Assembly: GCA_024867545.1 (NCBI GenBank)
Contig: JANFNE010000003.1
Span: forward strand, 1,612,001 to 1,676,000
Source: Phytopythium helicoides
Lineage: Eukaryota; Oomycota; Peronosporomycetes; Pythiales; Pythiaceae
Direction of reading: 5' to 3'
Length of the DNA stretch: 64,000 nt
The notes beneath the pieces were generated by a model. It was not told the origin of the DNA, made no database searches, and worked only from the letters and a program-made list of their open reading frames with translations. The translations under genes and the position numbers were made by a program. The stretch's first letter is position 1. Every line of letters begins with the position of its first letter. Shown piece by piece: positions 30,260 through 40,639 of the stretch.

Positions 30260-31336
30260 TCACGCACCAGGGTGCAGACCAAGGACTCCTGGGCTAGGTT
30301 CACCCTGAACCTCGCCAAAGTACAAAGCAAACGTCTGCTTCAGCTGCTCCACCTTCTCGCGGTCTTCCATGAATGCCGCGAAATTGTTTGAGTTCGCCTC
30401 CGGGATCTCCCATGCCTTCTTCGATCCATCGGGGTTCGGCACATCCTTGCGCGATGACATACCGGCATACATTGTCGACTGCGTCTGCTTCGAGATGATC
30501 CAGTTCATGAAGAACTTGGCAGCGGCCGGGTGACGAGCCTTGCTCATGATGGCAATGCGCTGGCCCCACGACAAGTACTCAATGCCGTTACCAGCCAAGC
30601 GAGTGGTGTTTGGAGCCCCGCCTGCAGCAAGGCCGATGAGCTTGCGTCCACTTCCAACAGCCTCACCCGGAGTGTTTGAGCCACGCTTAAACTCCACGTT
30701 CTGTTGTGCCATCTTCGACACCCACTCCCAGCCGTATTTCTCAACGTAGCGAGAGTACACGAACAGAATAGCGTCGTCGTCGTGAGGGTATCCCGATGCG
30801 ATGTGGCCAGCGTACTGAGGATCCGCGAGGTCCTCAATGGACGTGGGGATATCGAGTCCGGCCTCCTCGAGTCCAGCCCCGTCGAAAAATGACGCGAAGC
30901 TGAAGACAACATGGGACATCCACGCACCGGTAGACGACTTGAACTTGTCGTAGATCTGCGAGAACCCAGCCGGCTTGTACTTGAGCAGCTTGCCCTCACT
31001 TTCCCACCGCGTGTAGTCCTGCAGCGTTTGGAGCGCCACGATGTCAGGCACGAGTGTGTCAGTCTCGAGCTGGTTGTCGACCCGGACGTCATGGTACTTG
31101 CTGTAGTCGACAACGGCGGTGAGGTTGAAGTCGGGGTAGGCAGCGGAGAATGTCCGAAGAAGGCCGTTCTGCTGCGTGGGGGTGTCACCGCCGTGGTAGA
31201 GCACGAGGTTACCACCTTCAGCCATGGCTTCGGCATAGAGTTGCTCGAGCGTCTTGGTCTCTTCCTTGACGCTGGATCGTGCGGCGCCGGTGGTAGCGAT
31301 AATCGCTCCAAAGAAAAAGATAGAGGTGAGCTTCAT
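30260..31336 (-). CDS. Secreted ABC-type solute-binding protein, copy B
   Basis: 358 residues, intact. Same architecture as copy A, but diverged through the first lobe (GLLRTFSAAYPDFNLTAVVD) and at the hinge (FSFASFFDGAGLEEAGLDIP). The motif YVEKYGWEWVSKMAQQNVEF and the GQRIAIMSKARHPAAAKFFM helix are kept. About 75 % identical to A by eye. The different loop residues around SSTGAWMSHVV and the AAGGAPNTTRLAGNGIEY segment suggest altered ligand contacts. Confidence 0.87.
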   Translation of the reverse strand: MKLTSIFFFGAIIATTGAARSSVKEETKTLEQLYAEAMAEGGNLVLYHGGDTPTQQNGLLRTFSAAYPDFNLTAVVDYSKYHDVRVDNQLETDTLVPDIVALQTLQDYTRWESEGKLLKYKPAGFSQIYDKFKSSTGAWMSHVVFSFASFFDGAGLEEAGLDIPTSIEDLADPQYAGHIASGYPHDDDAILFVYSRYVEKYGWEWVSKMAQQNVEFKRGSNTPGEAVGSGRKLIGLAAGGAPNTTRLAGNGIEYLSWGQRIAIMSKARHPAAAKFFMNWIISKQTQSTMYAGMSSRKDVPNPDGSKKAWEIPEANSNNFAAFMEDREKVEQLKQTFALYFGEVQGEPSPGVLGLHPGA

Positions 31337-32419
31337 GATGAGAGGCTGGTTGTCGTTTTCCGGCTTGAATCGAAGGATGCAAAATGGAGAATGAGACGAA
31401 CTTAGGCTCGCCTCGGTTAGGAAGTCGAAAAGTTTCGGCTTCCCTTTCAGGACTTCTCAGGAGTACGCTTTCGCTGTCCGAACCAGGTTCAACCAAACGT
31501 GGGCGTTGAGCGTAAGGCAAACTCGACCGTCTGGTTACCTGTTTCGTACCGTATTTACTCCATGAGAGAGCATCAAGATTTGCAGTAAGCAGTCGCATGG
31601 CCGACATGACAGCACTGTACAGTACTATACTGTGGTCGCGACTACCAATCACCGATTGTCCAGTCGTCATCGAGCCAGTATGAGGTGATACCCATTCGCC
31701 CCAGGACGCCTTTCGAGCAAGCAGCACACCTCGCTTGCGTGACAGAGTTCAACAACTACATTGGATAGCCGGTTCAGAGTGCGATGCTTTTACAAGAATG
31801 CTGTGGACATTGAAGCCCTTTCAAATCTGCCGCGATGAAGGCTTGGATAGGCTTTCGCTCTTGCAGGAATATTCCCATCGCAGTCATAAACAAAGTTGCG
31901 TAAGCTGCGTGCTTGCAGGTCTTGAATATGGCGTCGCACCGGTGCTGGAGTCCCGTGAGACTTGTGCAGATGACAGCATCAATTTAGCTGAGTTCGCTTC
32001 AGAGGTCATGCCCTGGATGGGGTTTGGCACGCCGAATCAAAATTGGACGGCGCTCAATAACGGTACAGCAGGAACTTTTCCATCGAGAAGACAGGAGCCG
32101 GAAAGACCAGTGAACGCTGGTGTTGTTGACTAGAACTAGAATCATTTTCGATTCCCCGTTGCGATGCCAACTTCGCCAACAATACGCGATGCCTCGCGCT
32201 ACCGTTGCACACTTGCAACATATACAAGCTACGAGGGTATTCCAAATAACAGTTCGCCGTTGCGCGCGAATATGTGTGTTTGCTTACCCGAGCAGTGTGG
32301 AGTGTGAACAGCTGATGACAACCATACACGTCAATGAAGATATCACGTTCATCGAGTTATCCACAACGCAAAATGAACCCAACCCGATCAGGACCTCCAT
32401 TTTCCGCTCAAAAAGACGC
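31337..32419. other. Intergenic with relic ORF (ESRET motif)
   Basis: About 1.1 kb. Near 31900-31982 (plus strand) the translation CVSCVLAGLEYGVAPVLESR continuing ETCADDSIN has relatives near three other array members (see findings). The surrounding 132-codon frame (31735..32133) is open but unrecognised. The rest has no feature. Confidence 0.4.
31381..31395 (-). promoter_or_regulatory. Initiator of solute-binding gene B
   Basis: The minus strand reads CTCATTCTCCATTTT, 45 bp before the ATG, and is the closest of the set to the textbook oomycete initiator. The leader between it and the ATG contains GATTCAAGCCGGAAAA, which recurs in copies C, F and G. Confidence 0.65.
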
Positions 32420-33495
32420 TTACGCGCCAGGGTGCAGACCAAGGAAGCCCGGACTAGGTTCGCCCTGAACCTCGCCAAAGTACAAAGCAAACGTCTGCTT
32501 CAGCTGCTCCACCTTCTCGCGGTCTTCCATGAACACAGGGAACACATTCGAGTTCGCCTCAGGAATCTCCCACGCGTGCTTCGATCCATCGGGGTTCGGC
32601 ACATCCTTGCGCGTCGAAAGCCCAGCGTACAATGTCGACTGTGTCTGCTTCGAGATGATCCAGTTCATGAAGAACTTAGCGGCAGCCGGATGACGAGCCT
32701 TGTTGAGGATAGCAATGCGCTGACCCCATCCCAGATAGTCCGTGCCATTGCCAGCGATGTAGGTAGCATTGGAGAAGCACTAGCAGCAATACCGATCAGC
32801 TTGCTTCCACTTCCGACAGCGTCACCAGGCGTGTTTGAACCACGCTTGAACTCCACGCTCTGGTTTGCCAGCTTCGATACCCACTCCCAGCCGTACTTCT
32901 CCACATAACGAGAGTATAGGAATAGGATGGCATCATCATCATGAGGGTATCCCGAAGCGATGTGACCAGCGTACTGAGGGTCCACGAGGTCTTCGATTGA
33001 CGTGGGGATGTCGAGGCCTGCAGCCTTGAGTCCCGCAGCGTCGAAGAACGACACAAAGGTGAAGACCACGTGCGAAAGCCAAGCTCCGCTGTCCGACTTG
33101 AACTTGTTGTAGATCTGCGAGAACCCAGCAGGCTTGTACTTGAGCAGCTTGCCTTCCTTCTCCCACCGCGTGTAGTCCTGCAGCGTCTGCAACGCCACAA
33201 TGTCCGGCACGAGTGTGTCGGTCTCAAGCTGGTTGTCGACTCGGACATCGTGATACTTGCTGTAGTCGACAATCAGCGTGAGGTTGATGTCCGGGTATGC
33301 TGCAGCGAAAGCTTCATGGAGGAAGTCTTGCTGCGTGGGGGTGTCACCGCCGTGGTAGAGCACGAGGTTTCCACCTTCGGCGATGGCGTCGGCGTGGAGT
33401 TGCTCGAGGGTCTTGGTCTCTTCCTTGAGGCTGGCACCGGTAGCGACGGAGGCTGCGAAGGTGGATGCGACGAAGAAGAAGGCGGAGAGCTTCAT
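32420..33495 (-). CDS. Secreted ABC-type solute-binding protein, copy C (one frame break)
   Basis: The signal peptide and first two thirds are intact from ATG 33495 (MKLSAFFFVASTFAASVATGA). The frame slips near 32769, where this copy has CCAATGCTAC while copy G has CCAAATGCTAC: one A is missing. After the slip the third part, ending FLGLHPGA, is fully conserved to the TAA at 32420. Either a very recent inactivation or, more simply, a homopolymer error. Closest relatives are copies F and G, with which it shares the KEGKLLKYKPAGFSQIYNKF segment and promoter. Confidence 0.82.
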
Positions 33496-33530
33496 GGTAG
33501 TCGATGTTTTCCGGCTTGAATCGGGGATGC

Positions 33531-33545
33531 AAATTGGAAAGTGAG
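33531..33545 (-). promoter_or_regulatory. Initiator of solute-binding gene C
   Basis: The minus strand reads CTCACTTTCCAATTT followed by GCATCC, 36 bp before the ATG. It is identical in copies F and G. Confidence 0.6.
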
Positions 33546-33683
33546 CCGAGACCGACGGCCGTGCATGAGGCGCTACTTGTCCGCTCAGCTTTCTGCTAGT
33601 TGCTACTGTATCGCTGTCCGAGCGAGGCTGAAGAACCCAATCGTGTCACTGCAGTCACTCGCACTCTGGGTGATGTGCGCATG

Positions 33684-33703
33684 ACAAACCTGGGCCAGGG
33701 TTA
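33684..33703 (-). promoter_or_regulatory. Conserved upstream palindromic element of copy C
   Basis: The plus strand reads acaaacctgggccagggtta. The core CCTGGGCCAGG is an 11-bp near-palindrome. The same element, in the same orientation, is found about 210-270 bp upstream of copies F and G. Candidate transcription-factor site for the C/F/G subfamily. Confidence 0.45.
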
Positions 33704-34480
33704 GCTATGTGACGTGGACATTACGGTATCTTCACATTTGTATTCAGCAACGAGTAGTACGATTTGCCAGTCGTACAAAGCTGTGCGCACAAGCCCGTGA
33801 ACTGTACGAACGGATCTGGTTCGCATTGCGTGCCGGCGCCACGGTCCTCGTCTCTCCGTTGGGCTCCGTAATCGCAATTTGATTGCGTTCTAAAGCTAGC
33901 CAATTGTGAGCAAGCAGTGCTTCGCGTCGGCCACTCAAGTTCCCCGATTGATGCACTCATCGACACCAGTCTTACGGGATTCAGGACATGATGTGATACC
34001 ATATTCAAGCGCTTCAGCATCGCTGCTTACGCAAGCCTGCTACAAAGTGCAGCGCTGAACCAGGCACACGGGCCGGTAGCCGGTTTTCGGATCCTTTCCG
34101 ATCATTTGCCGCAAAGATGAGAATCTTGAGTTGTCTGAGTACCAGCTTTGGTGCTTTAGATGGATGACGCTGAAAGAAATTTGTTGCTGCACATACGTCA
34201 TGGTAGAACAAACTCGCTAGACTGAGAGGAAACGTGTTGTGAATGCATCAAACATACCATTCATCAATACACGAACGTGACAGCGAGGTTCACTCTTTCC
34301 ACCAGCGCTTGGCGCGCTGTCACGCGGTCACGCGAGTGTAAACTCGACAAATCAAGAAATGTAGCAGGCGCACCAAATTCTATTCGACTTGGCAGTGCTA
34401 CCAGGCACATCTACACGCAACGAGAACACTCACGGCTAGAAGAATCTCAATGGTATATGTGAGACGCCGCACGAGCTTCT

Positions 34481-35557
34481 TTATGCACCAGGGTGGAGGC
34501 CGAGCCAACCAGGAGTCGGGTCACCCTGGACCTCGCCCAGGTACAGCGCGAACGTCGCCTTCCACTGCTCCACCTTCTCGCGGTCCGCCATGAATGTAGC
34601 AAAGTTGTTGGTGTTCGCCTCCGGGATGGTCCAAGCCTTCGCGCTGCCATCAGCGTTTGCAATATCCTTGCGAGTCGAACGGCTTGCGTAGAGCTGAGTT
34701 TGGGTCTCCTTTGAGAACAGCCAGTTCATGAAGAGCTTGGCGGCTGCAGGGTGGCGAGCCTTGTTCATAATTGCGATGCGCTGACCCCACGACAGGTACT
34801 CGGTGCCGTTGCCAGCGAGGCGCGTCGAGTTGGCTGAGGGGCCAGATGCCATACCAATCAGCTTGGTCTTGGCAGCCACAGCAATTCCAGGCGAGACCGA
34901 GCCACGCTGCAGCAACAAGTTCTGGTCGGCGAGCTTGGAGACCCACTCCCAGCCGTACTTCTCCACGTAGCGAGAGTACACGAACAGGATGGCATCGTCG
35001 TCGTGCGGGTATCCCGACGCAATGAGATTGGCGTACTGTGGGTCCACAAAATCCTCAGGGGTCTTCGGTGCGTCGAGTCCAGCAGCAGCGAGAGCCGCAG
35101 CGTCGTAGTAGGACGCGAACGTGATAATCTGGTGCGACAGCCAGGCACCAGTCGGCGACTTGAACTTGTCGTAGATCTGAGAGAAACCAGCGGGCTTGTA
35201 CGCAAGCAGCTTTCCCTCTTTCTCCCACCGAGGGAAGTTCTGGAGGGTCTGAAGTGCCACGACATCAGGAATGAGCGAGTCGGTCTCGAGCTGATTGTCG
35301 ACGCGCACGTCGTGGAATTTGCTGTAGTCGACAACAACCGTGAAGTTCATTTCTGGAAACGCAGTCAGGAATGCGCTACGAAGCGTGTTCTGCGAGGTCG
35401 GGATGTCTCCACCGTGGTAGAGCACGAGGTTGCCGCCCTCGGCAATTGCCGCAGCGTACAGCTGGTCAAGCGTTTTGGTTTCCTCCTTGACGCTGGCGCC
35501 GAAGGTGGACGTGGCGAGCAGGGTCGTCCCAAATAAAAAGACGGAGATGAGCTTCAT
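34481..35557 (-). CDS. Secreted ABC-type solute-binding protein, copy D (most divergent)
   Basis: 358 residues from ATG 35557. An in-frame ATG 78 bp further upstream is rejected because the initiator at 35603-35618 lies between them and because 35557 gives the family signal peptide (ISVFLFGTTLLATSTFGA). Divergent features: LDQLYAAAIAEGGN, PTSQNTLRSAFLTAFPEMNF, SLIPDVVALQTLQNFPRWEK, ADQNLLLQRGSVSPGIAVAA. The hinge and C-terminal RIAIMNKARHPAAAKLFMNW are retained. It shares only the general layout of the promoter with the others. Probably the oldest branch of the array. Confidence 0.87.
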   Translation of the reverse strand: MKLISVFLFGTTLLATSTFGASVKEETKTLDQLYAAAIAEGGNLVLYHGGDIPTSQNTLRSAFLTAFPEMNFTVVVDYSKFHDVRVDNQLETDSLIPDVVALQTLQNFPRWEKEGKLLAYKPAGFSQIYDKFKSPTGAWLSHQIITFASYYDAAALAAAGLDAPKTPEDFVDPQYANLIASGYPHDDDAILFVYSRYVEKYGWEWVSKLADQNLLLQRGSVSPGIAVAAKTKLIGMASGPSANSTRLAGNGTEYLSWGQRIAIMNKARHPAAAKLFMNWLFSKETQTQLYASRSTRKDIANADGSAKAWTIPEANTNNFATFMADREKVEQWKATFALYLGEVQGDPTPGWLGLHPGA

Positions 35558-36069
35558 CGGGTCGAGACACTTGGTACTGGTTAGGAAGTTGCAGTCGCGA
35601 TGAAAAATGGGAAGTGAACACGAAGGTCGAAACAACTCCCACCAAAGCTTTCTAGTCGTTCATTGACTGCAACAACGATCTTTATTGTGCTCACGACCAC
35701 ACCCTGTTATCCTAGTTATCAAAGTTGTACAGTAACCACTTTCAGCACTTGCTGTTCGATTTGTAAACCGTATAACTTATCCCAACCTATCCGCGATGCA
35801 TCGTAGAAAATTGAAGCGGACTCGTTACCAAGTCATCGGCACAAGTCTCACGGGAAACACGCCAAGCAGAGCCACCATATCCAAGTTCTCCAAGCTCGCA
35901 GCTTGCGCAACCTCTCTTTCAGCTCTTGAAGGTTCTTCGGAGACCGTCCCAATCGCTTGATAACCACAGTTCGGAGTTGTATAGTCCTGTAAAGCATCTG
36001 CAGAAGGCAAAACACGGTTTATAAATGCCACTAAGCCCCACAATTTATCAGAAAATTTACTCGTACGGG
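35558..36069. other. Intergenic, left of the duplication breakpoint
   Basis: Promoter of copy D, plus a decayed ESRET-type relic at about 35828-35895 (minus). The segment ends at the breakpoint near 36070, where sequence suddenly becomes collinear with 27640. Confidence 0.4.
35603..35618 (-). promoter_or_regulatory. Initiator of solute-binding gene D
   Basis: The minus strand reads TTCACTTCCCATTTTT, 46 bp before ATG 35557. It is a variant of the array initiator without the GCATCC extension. Confidence 0.5.
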
Positions 36070-36503
36070 ATTTCCACTGCCTCTCGTGGGTCGCAGAGAC
36101 CTTCGCGCGCTCCATCGATGGCAAACACGTCGTCTGCAGTGTCATCTCCACCGACAGCCCAACCAGCGCCGAGCTACCGCTGCCGCCATGTCGCTCGCTA
36201 TGTGTCGAGGTCGCCGACAAATGCGTCTACTCGCACTTCTACCGAGCGTATCTCGAGAACGTCTGCGGTAGCATGGCGTGCGTCAGCGAGGAAGAAGAGG
36301 AGGCCACAGCCAACTCGTCCACGCCACTCGTCGAGCCTGACTGCGTGCCTGGAGCCTGGACCCTCGTGCCCAACACGACCTTCTCACGCTGCTCAATCCG
36401 CGAGTACGTGCCGCCCAAGTCGAGTGCCAAGACGGTCTTTAGATGTACTACGTGGTTGGTCACCGGTCTGCAGGCTGCATTGGTTTTGACACTCTCAATG
36501 TAA
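36070..36503 (+). pseudogene. 5'-truncated copy of the Frizzled-CRD-like gene
   Basis: From about 36070 the frame reads FHCLSWVAETFARSIDGKHV and onwards to the TAA at 36503, over 95 % identical to residues 107-247 of the gene at 27327. The signal peptide, start codon and first half are missing. The sequence before the breakpoint is unrelated. The frame is uninterrupted, so the truncation is recent or the ORF is under no strong decay yet. Confidence 0.85.
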
Positions 36504-36632
36504 AACTCCTCCAGCGTTCACTTCAACATGGCAAACACAAGTTGCTGTATTTACTGCCTCAACGTCAACACAAGATGCCAAGCGTGCCGATCATGATCCC
36601 AGATCCGACACTCAACCCATTCAAACAGAGAC

Positions 36633-37712
36633 TTACGCACCAGGGTGCAGACCCAACCAGCCAGGACTGGGCGTACCCTGCACCTCACCGATGTACAGCG
36701 AGAACGTCTGCTTCCACTGCTCCACCGTCTCGCGGTCCTCCATGAAAGTCGGGAAAGCGTCAAAGTTCGACTCCGGGATCTCCCACGCGTGCTTCGATCC
36801 ATCCGGGTTCGGCACATCCGTGCGCGTCGATCTCCCCTTGTACAGCGTCGACTGCGTCGCGTTCGACATGATCCAGTTCATGAAGAGCTTGGCAGCGGCC
36901 GGGTGGCGCGCCTTGTTCAAGATAGCGATGCGCTGGCCCCACGCAAGGTACTCCGTGCCGTTGCCACCGAAGTGGGTCACGTTCGACGGCGCACTAGCAG
37001 CCAGTCCGATCAGCTTCGTACCACTGCGCACGGCATCACCCGGCGTGTTCGTGCCGCGCTTGAACGAGACGCTCTGGCTCGCGAGCTTCGAGATCCACTC
37101 CCAGCCGTACTTCTCCACGTAGCGAGTGTAGGAAAAGAGGACGGCGTCGTCGTCGTTCGGGTACCCCGACGCAATATGCCCGGCGTACTGGGGGTCCACA
37201 ATGTCCTCAACCGAGGATGGAACGTCGAGGCCAGCCGACTCCAGAGCTGCCGAGTCGAAGAACACGGGCATGAAACCGAATATCGTGTGCGACATCCAGG
37301 CTCCGGTCGACGACTTCACCTTGCTGTAGATTTTTGAGAACCCAGCCGGCTTGTACTTGAGCAGCTTGCCCTCACTCTCCCAACGAGGATAGTCCTGCAG
37401 TGTCTGCAGCGCCACGATGTCTGGCACGAGCGTGTCGGTCTCGAGCTGGTTGTCGACGCGAACATCATGGTACTTGCTGTAGTCGACGATCAGCGTGAAG
37501 TTGATGTCCGGGTATGCCGCAGAGAAGGCTTGCTGGAGAGAGTTCTGCTGCGTGGGGGTGTCACCACCGTGGTAGAGCACGAGATTTCCACCTTCGGCGA
37601 TGGCGTCGGCGTGGAGTTGTTCGAGAGTCTTGGTCTCTTCCTTGACAGTGGCGCCGACGGCGGTGGTGGCAGCAATGGCTGTCCCAAAGACAAGGATGGA
37701 CGAGAGCTTCAT
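36633..37712 (-). CDS. Secreted ABC-type solute-binding protein, copy E
   Basis: 359 residues, differing from copy A at only about 8-10 positions. Most changes are in the signal peptide end (AIAATTAVGATVKEE versus AIVATTAAGASLKEE) and single changes such as AAGLDVL to SAGLDVP. It is carried on the segmental duplication that also brought the truncated neighbour at 36070-36503 and the upstream region to about 38150. Function is as for copy A. Confidence 0.9.
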   Translation of the reverse strand: MKLSSILVFGTAIAATTAVGATVKEETKTLEQLHADAIAEGGNLVLYHGGDTPTQQNSLQQAFSAAYPDINFTLIVDYSKYHDVRVDNQLETDTLVPDIVALQTLQDYPRWESEGKLLKYKPAGFSKIYSKVKSSTGAWMSHTIFGFMPVFFDSAALESAGLDVPSSVEDIVDPQYAGHIASGYPNDDDAVLFSYTRYVEKYGWEWISKLASQSVSFKRGTNTPGDAVRSGTKLIGLAASAPSNVTHFGGNGTEYLAWGQRIAILNKARHPAAAKLFMNWIMSNATQSTLYKGRSTRTDVPNPDGSKHAWEIPESNFDAFPTFMEDRETVEQWKQTFSLYIGEVQGTPSPGWLGLHPGA

Positions 37713-39147
37713 ATTGAGTCGAGTAGGTGGATGTACTCCGCGCTGGACTTGTTGGCAGGTGAGTCTTGGACTTTGACCGGAGGATGCGAATTGGAGAATG
37801 AGGAGAGGATTGAGAGTTTAGCGCGCTCGCTATCTGGATACGGTCCGTCTCAGTGTCAACTCTGGATTGGTGAAAGATGACACTACCTATCGCAACTACT
37901 GCTTGGATTGCGTTGCCTCGACAACAATACAATCCACAAATCTTTTGTTGCAGGTGGCTTCTGTTTCTAGCGCACTGCCTGATCCACCATACGGACAATG
38001 TGCACGACCCGAAAGATCTGCATGTTATCCCACGAGGGATCACGGGAAACTCTGTAAATCACAGTGTGATGCCTTTTCAGCTTATCGTTTGAACGCTCGT
38101 CAAGCCAGGCAAGCTCTTAAGTTATTGCGCCGATCTCAAGATCATGAGACAAGGGATACTTCATGGAGTAGCGTATTTCAAGAAGGATTGTATATTGTCT
38201 CCATAGATTGTGGCCGAATGCCAGCAAGTCGAGTAGCGCTTGGGCGCAATAAGTTGTAGTGGTAGCTACCAGAAGGTTTACAGCCGATCTACTAACTCTG
38301 CAGTCTGCTCATTAAAATTCTATCCACATCCCGGGCCTTTGTGGCAGCATTCTGATGAGGGTGGAAAAGCCGGAATGGATATTCTTGTCACCACCGCAGC
38401 AATAACCTGATTCCGATGCGGCGACGGCACCCCACAGCTCTTGTCTATCCAAGCAGTGAGGTGGCATGGACTACATTTCCCGCTCCGCACCTATCAATTA
38501 AAATGGTGGCCATGGTCCTCTACCTTGTTCTCGCTTTCTGATAATACTGGTCAACGAACTCGCTCCTTGCCAGCTGGAAAACCTCGTATAGTTACAGCAC
38601 CAACAGAACAAATGCACCACACCATTGCAATGAACGCACTAAGCCTTACATTTCAAGCTCTACTCAGTGTGAGTGCATGAAGATAGCGCTACTGCTGCAA
38701 CCCATTCTGCTGTTGATGTCACCAAATTTGTGGTGATTGACTACGATAGCCAAGCATTCTTGAAGGATTGTGTCTATGTAAGCGGAATCAACAGCCAAAG
38801 TATAGGAAACATCACTCAACGACGATACTTGACGATAAACTGTTGTCACATCGCCTCCCGATCATGGGATTTGCGTGATACCGCGACTGCCACTTTGGAG
38901 TTCGAAATAGTGCGTACGTACAGTGCGGCCTCGTGATCCCTTCTAGGATAGGTGCGGAAGAACTCGCGAAAAGCAGAACTATTGCAGTACACTAAAAGGA
39001 GCACAAGCCACAGAGCACATTGATGCGTGATCCCAGTTCATGAGTTATTGAACTTACGCACAGTTATACGGTACAAGTTCACTCGAGGTGATTGTGGCAA
39101 CCTGGCGTGGCGCTACATTCACCTCAAATAAAACGCTATGTAGCAAC
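37713..39147. other. Intergenic, nothing recognised beyond the duplicated part
   Basis: The first about 440 bases belong to the duplication. From 38150 to 39147 I see no gene or repeat with known identity; short AT-richer frames only. Confidence 0.45.
37788..37802 (-). promoter_or_regulatory. Initiator of solute-binding gene E
   Basis: The minus strand reads CTCATTCTCCAATTC plus GCATCC, 76 bp before the ATG. It was duplicated together with the gene, so copy E should be transcribed like copy A. Confidence 0.6.
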
Positions 39148-40224
39148 TCACGCACCAGGGTGAAGACCAAGGAAGCCCGGACTAGGTTCGCCCTGAACCT
39201 CGCCAAAGTACAAAGCAAAAGTCTGCTTCAGCTGCTCCACCTTCTCGCGGTCCTCCATGAAGACAGGGAACACATTCGAGTTCGCCTCCGGGACTTCCCA
39301 CTCATGCTTCGATCCATCAGGGTTCGGCACATCCTTGCGAATCGAGATACCCGAATACAATGTCGACTGTGTCTGCTTCGAGATGATCCAGTTCATGAAG
39401 AACTTGGCAGCAGCCGGATGACGAGCCTTGTTGAGGATCGCAACGCGCTGACCCCATCCTAGGTAGTCCGTGCCGTTGCCGGCGATGTACGTAGAGTTGT
39501 TAGAAGCGCCCGCAGCGATACCAATGAGTTTGCGTCCACTTCCAACAGCATCACCCGGTGTGTTTGAACCACGCTTGAACTCCACGCTCTGGTTTGCCAG
39601 CTTCGATACCCACTCCCAGCCGTACTTCTCCACATAACGAGAGTATAGGAATAGGATGGCATCATCATCATGAGGGTATCCCGAAGCGATGTGACCAGCG
39701 TACTGAGGGTCCACGAGGTCTTCGATTGACGTGGGGATGTCGAGGCCTGCAGCCTTGAGTCCCGCAGCGTCGAAGAACGACACAAAGGTGAAGACCGCGA
39801 GCGACATCCATGCACCAGATGGCGACTTGAACTTGTTGTAGATCTGCGAGAACCCAGCAGGCTTGTACTTGAGCAGCTTGCCTTCCTTCTCCCACCGCGT
39901 GTAGTCCTGCAGCGTCTGCAGCGCCACAATGTCCGGCACGAGTGTGTCGGTCTCAAGCTGGTTGTCGACCCGGACGTCGTGGTACTTGCTGTAGTCGACA
40001 ATCAGCGTGAGGTTGATGTCTGGGTATGCTGCAACAAAAGCGTCGTGGAGGAAGTCTTGGTCCGTAGGAGTGTCACCGCCGTGGTAGAGCACAAGGTTTC
40101 CACCTTCGGCAATGGCGTCGGCGTGGAGTTGTTCGAGAGTCTTAGTCTCTTCCTTGAGGCTGGCACCGGTAGCGACGGTGGCTACGAAGGCGGTTGCGAC
40201 GAGGAAGAAGGCGGAGAGCTTCAT
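39148..40224 (-). CDS. Secreted ABC-type solute-binding protein, copy F
   Basis: 358 residues, intact, closest to copies C and G. Distinctive parts are LHDAFVAAYPDINLTLIVD, SPSGAWMSLAVFTFVSFFDA, AAGASNNSTYIAGNGTDYLG and YSGISIRKDVPNPDGSKHEW. It keeps YVEKYGWEWVSKLANQSVEF and the C-terminal helix. It is the last copy before the transposon-rich island. Confidence 0.88.
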   Translation of the reverse strand: MKLSAFFLVATAFVATVATGASLKEETKTLEQLHADAIAEGGNLVLYHGGDTPTDQDFLHDAFVAAYPDINLTLIVDYSKYHDVRVDNQLETDTLVPDIVALQTLQDYTRWEKEGKLLKYKPAGFSQIYNKFKSPSGAWMSLAVFTFVSFFDAAGLKAAGLDIPTSIEDLVDPQYAGHIASGYPHDDDAILFLYSRYVEKYGWEWVSKLANQSVEFKRGSNTPGDAVGSGRKLIGIAAGASNNSTYIAGNGTDYLGWGQRVAILNKARHPAAAKFFMNWIISKQTQSTLYSGISIRKDVPNPDGSKHEWEVPEANSNVFPVFMEDREKVEQLKQTFALYFGEVQGEPSPGFLGLHPGA

Positions 40225-40259
40225 GGTAGTTGATATTTTCCGGCTTGAATCGAGGATGC

Positions 40260-40274
40260 AAATTGGAAAGTGAG
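40260..40274 (-). promoter_or_regulatory. Initiator of solute-binding gene F
   Basis: The minus strand reads CTCACTTTCCAATTT with GCATCC, 36 bp before the ATG, as in copies C and G. Confidence 0.6.
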
Positions 40275-40434
40275 CCGAGGTCGACGGCCGCGCGAGAAGC
40301 GCTACCCGCCTGCTCTGCTTGCTGTCGGTCGAAAGAGGGTCTTGGTGTCCGAACGAAGTTAAAGTATCTCAGCTGCTACCGTTCAGTAAGCAATTCTGTC
40401 TGGTTTACGGGACGTGGGCAATTGTCCGGATGAT

Positions 40435-40452
40435 AAACCTGGGTCAGGGTTA
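40435..40452 (-). promoter_or_regulatory. Conserved upstream palindromic element of copy F
   Basis: The plus strand reads aaacctgggtcagggtta, one base different from the element upstream of copies C and G, and sits about 210-230 bp before the ATG. Confidence 0.4.
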
Positions 40453-40639
40453 TCTGGTTATCTGTTTGTTGGATGGGCAGGAAATGTCGATATCTTGGAC
40501 TTTGTATGGCGTCCCAGCTGCAAGATTTGCCGTGTTGTTGTTTGACGGCACAGCTCACAAGCACTGTGCAATGTGTGCATACAGTACACATCGTACGAAG
40601 AGCTCTCGGGAGCACCGCGATTCTCGCGACCGTCACAGA

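Larger units (their letters stand above)
33496..34480. other. Intergenic with relic ORF (ESRET motif)
   Basis: Contains the promoter of copy C and, at 33946-34036 (minus strand), a relic related to that at 31900 (CVSSDAEALEYGI ... ESRKTGVDECIN). The remaining sequence has no recognised gene. Confidence 0.4.
36070..38150. repeat. Segmental duplication of 27640-29690
   Basis: About 2.05 kb collinear with 27640-29690 (truncated Frizzled-like gene, solute-binding gene, promoter). Identity is very high in coding parts. It ends left at about 36070 and right around 38150, where the two copies share gccgatctcaagatcatgag and then diverge. A few small indels occur in the promoter part. Confidence 0.85.
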
